Assembly: GCA_033809515.1 (NCBI GenBank) | Contig: JAPXLN010000009.1 | Span: 3,939-67,938, forward strand | DNA: 64,000 nucleotides | Reading direction: 5' to 3' | DNA from: JAPXLN01 sp033809515 | Lineage (GTDB): Bacteria > Bacillota > Sulfobacillia > Fermentithermobacillales > Fermentithermobacillaceae | Shown here: in pieces, positions 31,629 through 38,781 of the stretch | Layout: every line of letters begins with the position of its first letter | Position numbering within the stretch: position 1 is the stretch's first letter | The notes under the pieces: generated by a model | Seen by the model: the letters and a program-made list of their open reading frames with translations, nothing else | Database searches by the model: none | Told to the model about the DNA's origin: nothing | Translations under genes and position numbers: made by a program

Positions 31629-32405
31629 TTGATAATGGTTCATCGCTGCGGTCCAGAACATATATGCTCCCAAAAAAGTCAAAATGGCGACAACGGGCGT
31701 TGCCAGGGCCATTCGCATCATCTGTCCGTCTTCGAAGAGAAGCTGTGCTGGATAGAAGCTGGCAAAGGCCACAGGCAGGATCCAAGTGATGATGGTTCGC
31801 GTAGTCTTGCCGTAGATGTCTGCGGGGTATCTTGTGAACTCGTCCACTGTCCAGGCCAAAGTCGTGAAGCCCCGGCTCTCAATCGTAAAAAACGCTACGG
31901 CGTTTCCAACTGTGTGCATAGAGGCGAAAATCAGTGAGCCTGACACCACAGATAGGAGTACCCACAGGATGTTTCCGGCGGTTCTTTGGCCTAGCATACC
32001 CAGGGAAGTCCATGTGAGTATGACAGCTGTCGCCAGTTCGCCCCAGTCGTCGTTGTCAAGGTAGCCAGCCACCACCTGGAACAGGGGGTTCAGAGGCCTT
32101 ACAAGAAGCCTGTCTACGGAGCCGTCTCTGACCATGGCCGGAAGGGACATGAGGTCTACCCAGAACAAGTGAAAGAGGGACCGCGAGAATATGCTCAGTC
32201 CGTATATGAGGAGTACCTGAGGGTAACTCCATTGGCCTATGGACTTGACCTGGGTGAACAGGACCCAGACTGCCGCTGCTGAGCCCAGGGAGTATGCTAT
32301 TTTTGTGACGTTGGTTATTATGAACTCCACAGGGTAGGCCATGAGAGCCAACCAGTTGGCCCGCAGGAACCAGTAATACACCTTGACGTAGCGCCACACG
32401 ACCAT
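31614..32405 (-). CDS. ABC-2 type permease, second subunit (DUF990-like)
   Basis: 263-residue integral membrane protein with about six predicted helices. The pattern VKVYYWFLRANWLALMAYPVE at the N terminus and a central VDLMSLPAMVRDGSVDRLL segment followed by RPLNPLFQ is typical of DUF990-type ABC-2 permeases, which occur in pairs with an ATPase and export lipids, drugs or polysaccharides. The substrate is unknown. It follows the sister permease by 4 bases and ends the operon. Confidence 0.85.
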   Translation of the reverse strand: MVVWRYVKVYYWFLRANWLALMAYPVEFIITNVTKIAYSLGSAAAVWVLFTQVKSIGQWSYPQVLLIYGLSIFSRSLFHLFWVDLMSLPAMVRDGSVDRLLVRPLNPLFQVVAGYLDNDDWGELATAVILTWTSLGMLGQRTAGNILWVLLSVVSGSLIFASMHTVGNAVAFFTIESRGFTTLAWTVDEFTRYPADIYGKTTRTIITWILPVAFASFYPAQLLFEDGQMMRMALATPVVAILTFLGAYMFWTAAMNHYQGAGH

Positions 32406-32409
32406 GATG

Positions 32410-33228
32410 TCAACCTCCTTGGATGGTCAGATGCCTTACGGCCCCCGACCAGACTGCGCGGCACAGGAGGACCATTGCCCCTGTCCAAACCAGCTGTGAT
32501 GCCATTGAACGCGCGATCTCACCCGGCCCCGTTAGGCCGCTCCAGATGGCCATGGGAATGTAGTGTATGGCCTTGAACGGGAGCCAGTCTGCCACCGCTC
32601 TCAGCCATCCGGGGAAAAACTGAAGGGGAAGGTAGAGCCCTGACAGGAGTTCAACCAGGGTGTACATGTGGTCGATGCCGACTCCGCTTTTGGTGTAGAA
32701 TGTCAGGACTCCCGACACGAAGGACGTTGAGAACAGGGTGACGTAGCTCATGAGCAGAGATACCAGGAACACGGCTGTTGTTCCGGGGTCGGGAACCCGG
32801 AGAGCCCCTGTGGCAAGCAAAACCAGAAAGAGGGGAAGCCCTGTGGAAGCCAACTGGAACAAAGCTCCGCCCAGGCTCTGGAACATAAGCTGGATGTGCA
32901 GGTCGGCCGGTTTTACAAGATCGTGGACTATGATTCCGGTCCTGACTCTCTGTCCGAGCCTGAGGTTTGCGGGCTCCGAAAGAAATCCTGCAGTCACCCT
33001 GCTCATGAGCGCATAGGCCATCATAGTGGGCAGACTTATTCCGGCAATGGAAGATGCGTTGCTGTAGACGGCCTTCCACAGGGACCACTGGATGACGGTT
33101 ACCATGAGGCTGCTGCACAGTGTTGCCCAGTAGTTGGCCCGGTACCGGAGGCCGCGCAGAAACTCTGCCCGCGTGTATTGCAGGTATTTCCAGAACGTCA
33201 AGTGTCTCAAGCATTCCAGGTGTTTCAT
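32410..33228 (-). CDS. ABC-2 type permease, first subunit
   Basis: 272-residue six-helix membrane protein, paralogous to the downstream permease: RAEFLRGLRYRANYWATL at the N terminus and VRTGIIVHDLVKPADLHIQ (cf. RDGSVDRLLVRPLNP in the partner) in the conserved cytoplasmic loop. The start codon overlaps the ATPase stop (ATGA), so expression is coupled. Together the two permeases would form a heterodimeric exporter channel. Confidence 0.85.
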   Translation of the reverse strand: MKHLECLRHLTFWKYLQYTRAEFLRGLRYRANYWATLCSSLMVTVIQWSLWKAVYSNASSIAGISLPTMMAYALMSRVTAGFLSEPANLRLGQRVRTGIIVHDLVKPADLHIQLMFQSLGGALFQLASTGLPLFLVLLATGALRVPDPGTTAVFLVSLLMSYVTLFSTSFVSGVLTFYTKSGVGIDHMYTLVELLSGLYLPLQFFPGWLRAVADWLPFKAIHYIPMAIWSGLTGPGEIARSMASQLVWTGAMVLLCRAVWSGAVRHLTIQGG

Positions 33229-34067
33229 CCGAGTTTGGCCTCCCTGTAGAACCGTTTAACCGTATCTTCCAGGGAACCCAACTGCCCGCCAGATATGTCT
33301 CTGAGACCGGCTTGAGTGCCGTCAAACAGGATCCTGCCCCGGTGGATGAGAAGGACCCGGTCTGCCACAATCTCCAGGTCATCCAGGTCGTGGCTTGCCA
33401 GGAATATGGTGACGCCCTGGCGCTTTTCAGACTGCAGAAACTCTCTGATGCGTTCGCGGGCGAAAACGTCCAGCCCTATGGTGGGCTCGTCAAGATAGAC
33501 CGCTGCAGGATTGTGTAGAAACGTCAAGGCCAGGTCGCAGCGGGTCTTCTGCCCAAGCGAGAGCATCCGCGCAGGCGTGTCCATGAGAGACCCTATGTCC
33601 AGAGCGTCCAGAAGCCTGTCTCTGTTGTTTTTGAAGGTTTCAGGCGCCAGGTCATATATCTTCCCCAGGAGGGTGAAGCTTTCCTTGACGGGCAGGTCCC
33701 ATAGAAGCTGTGTCCTCTGGCCCATCATGAGTCCAATGCGCCTGGCGTTCTGCGTCCGGTGACGGTGGGGCTCAATGCCCGCCACGGTCACTTTTCCCGA
33801 GGTCGGCACAAGAACGCCGCAAAGCAGTTTGATTGTGGTGGACTTGCCTGCGCCGTTGAGGCCGATGTAGCCTACGGATTCGCCTGGGCGAACCGTGAAA
33901 CTGACTCCGTCCAGTGCCTTTACCGTTCGGTATTCAGGCCTGAAAAAGAACTTTGTCCGTTCCCTGAAACCATCGCCGTCAAGCCTTACGCGAAAGTGCC
34001 GCGTCAGGTTTTCGGCGACTATTACCGGGTCGCCTTCGAAAGCGGTGCTGGAAGTGTCTGTGAACAA
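33225..34067 (-). CDS. ABC transporter ATP-binding protein of an ABC-2 exporter
   Basis: 280-residue ATPase. Walker A GLNGAGKST at residues 69-77, Q-loop region MMGQRTQLLWDLP, signature LSLGQKTR, Walker B AVYLDEPTIGLD and H-loop ASHDLDD are all intact. The N-terminal segment (LTRHFRV ... FFRPEYRTVKALDG) is the form usual for ATPases paired with DUF990 permeases. The frame is open to 34157, but GGGAG 7 bases before TTG 34067 sets the start. First gene of the three-gene exporter operon. Confidence 0.92.
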   Translation of the reverse strand: MFTDTSSTAFEGDPVIVAENLTRHFRVRLDGDGFRERTKFFFRPEYRTVKALDGVSFTVRPGESVGYIGLNGAGKSTTIKLLCGVLVPTSGKVTVAGIEPHRHRTQNARRIGLMMGQRTQLLWDLPVKESFTLLGKIYDLAPETFKNNRDRLLDALDIGSLMDTPARMLSLGQKTRCDLALTFLHNPAAVYLDEPTIGLDVFARERIREFLQSEKRQGVTIFLASHDLDDLEIVADRVLLIHRGRILFDGTQAGLRDISGGQLGSLEDTVKRFYREAKLG

Positions 34068-34596
34068 GAGTATTCTCCCTTCGGTTTTCAACTTTTTGGC
34101 AGGGAATATGATCGGTGCCGGGGTAAAGTGACGCTGACGCAGCTGCCTGCAATGCACCTCAATGCGTTAGCCGCATAACAGCATCGCAATAGCAGCTATA
34201 CAGCGTTGGATGGAATTGGGTTAGCACCGGATCAAATCAACCGGAGGGAAGAGAGGAAGCGGAATGTGACAGCGTCTGCCACCGGCAGACCAACCGGCTT
34301 GAAGTCAGAAAATTGCATGCTCAGGCGCCAAAGGGATTCAGTGACCACAAGTACGAAGTACGCCTTACTGCAGCCGTTCTCGCTGCAGACCTTCTTACTG
34401 CAGTCCTTCTTCCGGTCCCGGCTTCCCTCGGGTCATGATGGTTGTATGCTTCACGCAAGCCACTTCCTTTCAGTGAAATATAGAAAAGCCTGACAGCAGT
34501 ATAGCCTCTGGCGTTCTTGTAGGCAATATCTGTGAGCAATACCTCCGTGGGCTGTTGCCCGGGGATGCTCCCAGGGAATGCTGCCCCTGAAGGTCT
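34068..34596. other. Intergenic region with a 15-bp tandem repeat
   Basis: About 530 bases without a recognised gene between the ABC ATPase start and the SDR stop. At 34366-34410 a 15-bp unit (TACTGCAGNCCTTCT) is repeated three times, with PstI-like CTGCAG cores. No clear promoter hexamers were found on either strand. Confidence 0.55.
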
Positions 34597-35382
34597 CTAG
34601 GCGATGCCTCCGCCGTCAACCACAAGGATGCTTCCGGTAATCCAGCTTGCCATGTCGCTTGCAAGGAACAAAACAGCGTTAGCTATGTCAGACGGTACGC
34701 CAATCCTGCGAAGGGGCCTGTCTGTTGCTGAGGAACTAAGAAAAGCTGCTTCATCAAGGCCCATCTGCCGGGCCTCGCCGCGGAGCATAGGTGTGTCTGT
34801 GTCGCCGGGGCACACGCAGTTAACCCTGATGTTCTGTTTTCCGTGGTCGATGGCCATGGCTCGTGTGAGGTTGACTACACCTGCTTTGGCGGCGCAGTAA
34901 GAAGCAGCGTTGTCGCCGCCTTTGAGTCCCCAACCTGAACCTGTGTTGATAATGCTCCCGCCGCCCCCTTCGGCCATGACGGGGATGACGTACTTGGATA
35001 CGAGGTAGGTACCCTTTAGGCAAACATCCACCACCAGGTCCCATTCGCTTTCTTCCATGTTAACCACGTCTTTGCGCACGATGGTTCCGGCGTTGTTGTG
35101 GAGTATGCCAATGCGACCGTACTTTTCGGCAATGGCACCGGCTACTTCCTTGCAGCATGCATTCGATGTGACATTGCATTTCAGGAAATCTGCTTTGCCG
35201 CCGGTAGAGCATCTAATGACGGACGCTGCTTCCTGCCCTCTGTTCTCGTCTATGTCAAGCAGCACTACTTGAGCGCCGTGAACAGCCAGGATCTTTGCTG
35301 ACTCAAAACCAATGCCTGATGCGGCGCCTGTTACTACAGCTACCTTGCCGTCTAATGATAGCGGATTTTTGTCTGTGGCCAA
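34597..35382 (-). CDS. SDR-family NAD(P)-dependent oxidoreductase
   Basis: 261-residue short-chain dehydrogenase. Cofactor motif TGAASGIG near the N terminus, Asp in LLDIDEN (suggesting NAD preference), NNAG at 96-99, and catalytic Ser149, Tyr162 and Lys166 (SYCAAKAG) are all present. The C terminus ITGSILVVDGGG is typical of FabG-like members. The substrate is unknown. The frame is open to 35649, but TTG 35382 follows GAGGGGG and starts just before the Rossmann fold. Confidence 0.88.
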   Translation of the reverse strand: MATDKNPLSLDGKVAVVTGAASGIGFESAKILAVHGAQVVLLDIDENRGQEAASVIRCSTGGKADFLKCNVTSNACCKEVAGAIAEKYGRIGILHNNAGTIVRKDVVNMEESEWDLVVDVCLKGTYLVSKYVIPVMAEGGGGSIINTGSGWGLKGGDNAASYCAAKAGVVNLTRAMAIDHGKQNIRVNCVCPGDTDTPMLRGEARQMGLDEAAFLSSSATDRPLRRIGVPSDIANAVLFLASDMASWITGSILVVDGGGIA

Positions 35383-35689
35383 CTGGTTTTCCCCCTCTGC
35401 AAACTCGACGAATCCCAGCTCGCTGCAATGCTTCATAATGCTGCGGCAAGCTCTCAAAGCAACTCCCTTTGGTGTTCTACAAATAGGCAGCCGCCTCCTG
35501 CAAGGCTGTGTGCCTGGTATGCGGGAAGGCCCCGGTTTTCGTTGAGGGCTGCTCAGAGGGAGGGATGTTAATGACAGGGCTTGGTGTGCCCTGGAAGTCT
35601 TCTTCCCAGATCCTATCCGCCACCTGGCCCCAGGCACAGGCGTATCCATGTAGAGGCCTGCACAACTCAGCGGCGCTGATGCTATCGCT
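35383..35689. other. Intergenic region between SDR gene and radical-SAM remnant
   Basis: About 300 bases on which I see no gene. The SDR frame stays open on the minus strand to 35649, but its codons give a proline/arginine-rich peptide without family resemblance, so it is probably not translated. Confidence 0.4.
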
Positions 35690-35818
35690 CTAAGTGGGGT
35701 AAGCTCCTGTTTCGGTTACCATTTTCTCGAGGGCCTCGGGGTTGTCTATGATGGGACACGGCCTCATCAGGTCACAGTTGAAAGGTTGATTCTTCTGGTA
35801 TGCCAAGAACAGCGGTGA
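35690..35818 (-). pseudogene. 3' remnant of a probable radical-SAM protein gene
   Basis: The last 42 codons of a minus-strand frame read ...NCDLMRPCPIIDNPEALEKMV... and then TETGAYPT, stop. From memory this resembles the C-terminal tail of a class of radical-SAM proteins (LxRPCPIIDNP...ESGA). The codons upstream run into the aminotransferase gene in another frame and lose all resemblance. No start or body of the gene remains. It looks like the tail of a gene cut off when the adjacent aminotransferase arrived. Confidence 0.5.
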
Positions 35819-35828
35819 CTTCGGCGCT

Positions 35829-37016
35829 TCAATCAAGGAAAATGCTTCGCAAGGCCTGAACAAGGGCAAGATAGTCGCCGAAGGCGTTATAGGCCTGGGC
35901 TGATATGCGAACAAGCCTTTGGTCGCAAGCCGGCCATGCCACGATAGGTACTTCAATGCCAAATTCGTGGTAGAGCTTTTCCTGAACCGGATCAAGGATT
36001 TCCCCGGCAGTCTTATTGGGAGGTTGCAATGGCAGAAGCGGAATCGCCGCCATAGAGCCGTTCATGTGATCAGGGCAGGGAGGTGGTACCTCCAGAGCAC
36101 GACAGATCATGTCTTTAGCTTCTAAGGCTTTCTCGTGGTTCCGTTTCATGAGTTCCTCGATCCCTCCCGGGTAAAGGGATGCCAGAAAGTCTATGGAGTC
36201 GGGAATGAGTACATATGGTGTATAGTCGCCTGTGCCGGTCCAGTCAAACTCCAGGTGGAGGAAGCTCTTGTCTTTCCGGAGGGAATTCGCACCGTGGCTT
36301 GTGGTCAGGGGACGAATGTGCTTTCGCTTGTCTTCCCTGATGTAGAGAAAGGCCGATCCCTTGGGAGCGCACAGCCATTTGTGGCAGTTTCCTGTGTAGT
36401 AAGCTGCGTTAATATCGTGCATGTCCAGGGGTATCATGCCGGGCGCATGGGCGCCGTCTACCAGAACGTCTACGCCTAGTGCCTCGAGTTCTCCTACGAT
36501 TTCCCGAACCGGGAAGATCAGAGCTGTAGGGCTGGTAACATGGTCGATGAGAAGGAGCCTGGTACGGTGGGTTATGCTGTTCAAAATGACGTCTTTGACT
36601 GTGGCCGCTGATTCTGTCGGAAAGGGCACGGTTACCACCTTGACTTGGCAAAGGTCACGAGCAGCCACAAAGTCTACCACATTCTTGCATGCGTTGTAGG
36701 TATGGTTGGTGACCAGTATTTCGTCCCTTGACTGGAATCTCAAAGACTTTAGCACAGTATTAACGCCTGTGGTCGCGTTTGGCACAAAAACCAGCCCTTC
36801 AGGGTCGCCGCCGATGAAACCGGCAAGGCGTTCCCTGGCAACGAGCAAGAGATCATCCAGTTCCCGTTGAAAGAAGCGCACAGGCTGGCTTTCCATGTGA
36901 AGGCGGAGCTTGTGTTGTTTCTCTAGCACCGGATACGGGACCGCTCCGAAGGAGCCGTGATTGAGGAAAACGAACGACCGGTCCAAAGGCCAAAACTCCT
37001 TGAGGTCTTTGCTCAT
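35829..37016 (-). CDS. Class V PLP aminotransferase (isopenicillin-N-epimerase-like)
   Basis: 395-residue fold-type I PLP enzyme. LNHGSFGAVP at the N terminus, VPNATTGVNTVL, VDGAHAPG (Asp188, His190 near the PLP ring) and GNCHKWLCAPKG with the Schiff-base Lys213 are the CefD/class V pattern. Possible activities include cysteine desulfurase-like, epimerase or hercynylcysteine-lyase reactions; the substrate is not readable. AAGGATGAAG precedes the ATG. Divergent from the GerMN gene and next to a truncated gene tail. Confidence 0.85.
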   Translation of the reverse strand: MSKDLKEFWPLDRSFVFLNHGSFGAVPYPVLEKQHKLRLHMESQPVRFFQRELDDLLLVARERLAGFIGGDPEGLVFVPNATTGVNTVLKSLRFQSRDEILVTNHTYNACKNVVDFVAARDLCQVKVVTVPFPTESAATVKDVILNSITHRTRLLLIDHVTSPTALIFPVREIVGELEALGVDVLVDGAHAPGMIPLDMHDINAAYYTGNCHKWLCAPKGSAFLYIREDKRKHIRPLTTSHGANSLRKDKSFLHLEFDWTGTGDYTPYVLIPDSIDFLASLYPGGIEELMKRNHEKALEAKDMICRALEVPPPCPDHMNGSMAAIPLLPLQPPNKTAGEILDPVQEKLYHEFGIEVPIVAWPACDQRLVRISAQAYNAFGDYLALVQALRSIFLD

Positions 37017-37267
37017 AGGCGCTTCATCCTTTACATCGTTCTAGTTGGGCTATCTCCGCCGCAGGCACCTGGCGGCATGTGCCTGCATATTGGTATTCCA
37101 TCTTGTCTCAGGAAATCCTTCCAGGAAAAGCGCAGCCTAGTGTGGAACCCCGATGGTGCATGTCATGTCATAATGGATGATACACGGATGGTACATGGAT
37201 AGCGATTTACGTTGGCGAAAAGGCATATACCTTTGATGTTTGAGTAAGCCTTGAGGAGGTCGATCAC

Positions 37268-38674
37268 ATGAGGAACAGGACTTTGGTGCGGACTGCAGCC
37301 AAGGCAGTTCTCGGAGGGTTGCTTGTCTTGTCGCTTGGGCTGTTCTCAGGTCCTTTAGTAGATCAAAGAGGTTTTTCTGCGGCGCATGCTGCCGCACCTG
37401 ACATGAGCCGGTTCTATGTCTACTTCCCGCTGTTCCTTCGGTCAGGAACGCCCCTGTTTCCTGTGGAATACCAAATTCCACACACTGATGCGCCTGAAAG
37501 GGCCGCGTTGCAGGCCCTTATCGCAGGACCGCCGGAAGCGGGGCCTTTGTTTCTCAGGCTACCGGTCCAGACGAAAGTCCTTGAGAGCACCGTCAAAGAT
37601 GGTTTTTGCACTGCAAACCTGAGCAAGGAAATTCTGGACCTCAACGTGGGTGCCGGAGGCGAGGCCGGTGTTCTGTCATCCATTGTGAATACTCTGGCTC
37701 TATGGAAGTATCCTCCGACAACTCATGTACAGATCCTGGTGGAAGGCAAAAAACTTGAGACTCTTGCAGGGCACGTGGATATTACGGAACCGTTAGAGCC
37801 TTCGTGGGATTCAGTGTTCAAGATTCTCCCGGATGTACAGCAGCACTGGTCCGGAGGCGCGGTGGCCCTTCTTCAGGTGCTGGACATAGTGCATGGCTAC
37901 GACGACGGCACCTTCCAGCCTGAGAGAGAGGTTACCCGGGCTGAATTTGTGAAGCTGCTGACCGAGGCCATCCAGAGCCCCTACGTTTCAGGCCAGGCGC
38001 CTTTTGAGGACACAAAGGGGCACTGGTCAGAACCCCATATCCTGGAGGCAATTGAGGCAGGGATAGTAGTTCCCTCTGAGTACGGGGCGACTTTCGATCC
38101 CGATGGGATACTGCCAAGGGAAGAGATGGCTCATCTTCTGGCCAGGGCTTCTGCCAGGTACAGGGAAGATCACCCGGAGGTCGTCTTTGATGATCCGGTG
38201 GAAGTGCCTGAGATCTCTGACATAGGCAGCGTTCAGCCAGAGTACCTGGAAGGGGTTACTGCCAGCGTTCAGCAGGGCCTCATTCATGGCTATCCCGACG
38301 GCACCTTTGGGCCCAAAGACGGCCTCAAGCGGTCAGAAGCGTGCATGGTCATAGCCAGAATGATGGAGATGAAAGGAAAGAAGCTGCTTCTCCTTACGCC
38401 CAAGAGAGGCTTCACATGGACTGAAGGAAACCTCAATGTCTACGGTTGCGCTTCAGCTTTTGAAGGCAATGTACAATTTCGGATACGTTCCGGTGACGGA
38501 AGCGAGGTTTTCGCCGGTTACACGACATCGACATGCGGTATGGGTTGGGGCATTTTTGGCTTCTCCCTTGACAGAACTCTCTTGAATGGGAAAGACCCGG
38601 CGGTTCTTGAGGTGTTTCTCGTAAGCGCCAAGGACGGAACCGAATACAGCAAGGTGACAGTGCCGCTCAAGTAG
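37268..38674 (+). CDS. GerMN - SLH x3 - Gmad2 cell-surface protein
   Basis: 468-residue secreted protein. A signal peptide ends near AHAA (about residue 42). Residues about 45-175 form a GerMN domain (ERAALQALIAGPPEAG ... LSSIVNTLALW). Three S-layer homology repeats follow (VHGYDDGTFQPEREVTRAEFVKLL, a diverged middle one, and IHGYPDGTFGPKDGLKRSEA). The C-terminal about 90 residues are a Gmad2 immunoglobulin-like domain. GerMN and Gmad2 occur in spore-germination and sporulation proteins, and SLH anchors to wall polymers, so a forespore or cell-wall role is likely. GAGGAGG precedes the ATG. Confidence 0.87.
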   Translation: MRNRTLVRTAAKAVLGGLLVLSLGLFSGPLVDQRGFSAAHAAAPDMSRFYVYFPLFLRSGTPLFPVEYQIPHTDAPERAALQALIAGPPEAGPLFLRLPVQTKVLESTVKDGFCTANLSKEILDLNVGAGGEAGVLSSIVNTLALWKYPPTTHVQILVEGKKLETLAGHVDITEPLEPSWDSVFKILPDVQQHWSGGAVALLQVLDIVHGYDDGTFQPEREVTRAEFVKLLTEAIQSPYVSGQAPFEDTKGHWSEPHILEAIEAGIVVPSEYGATFDPDGILPREEMAHLLARASARYREDHPEVVFDDPVEVPEISDIGSVQPEYLEGVTASVQQGLIHGYPDGTFGPKDGLKRSEACMVIARMMEMKGKKLLLLTPKRGFTWTEGNLNVYGCASAFEGNVQFRIRSGDGSEVFAGYTTSTCGMGWGIFGFSLDRTLLNGKDPAVLEVFLVSAKDGTEYSKVTVPLK

Positions 38675-38678
38675 TCTC

Positions 38679-38690
38679 GTTTTCGACAAT
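38679..38690 (-). promoter_or_regulatory. Spo0A-box-like site upstream of spoIIE
   Basis: Minus strand ATTGTCGAAAAC contains TTGTCGAA, a one-base departure from the 0A box TTTGTCGAA. It lies about 90 bases before the spoIIE start. In B. subtilis spoIIE is driven by sigma-A with Spo0A~P. A second weaker match (TGTCGCC) is near 38726-38732. Confidence 0.5.
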
Positions 38691-38781
38691 CTCTCCTCCA
38701 AGGCACCTTCCTGGAAGGACAAGGGGCGACAGATCCCGCAAAGCGCCAGGAATAAAATGGGTGTGGAGGGGGTCGTTGCCT

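Noticed and set aside
35690..35995. A full 101-codon minus-strand gene over the aminotransferase 3' end
   Set aside because: Only the last 42 codons show family-like sequence; the rest is the aminotransferase read in another frame, so it is called a gene remnant instead.
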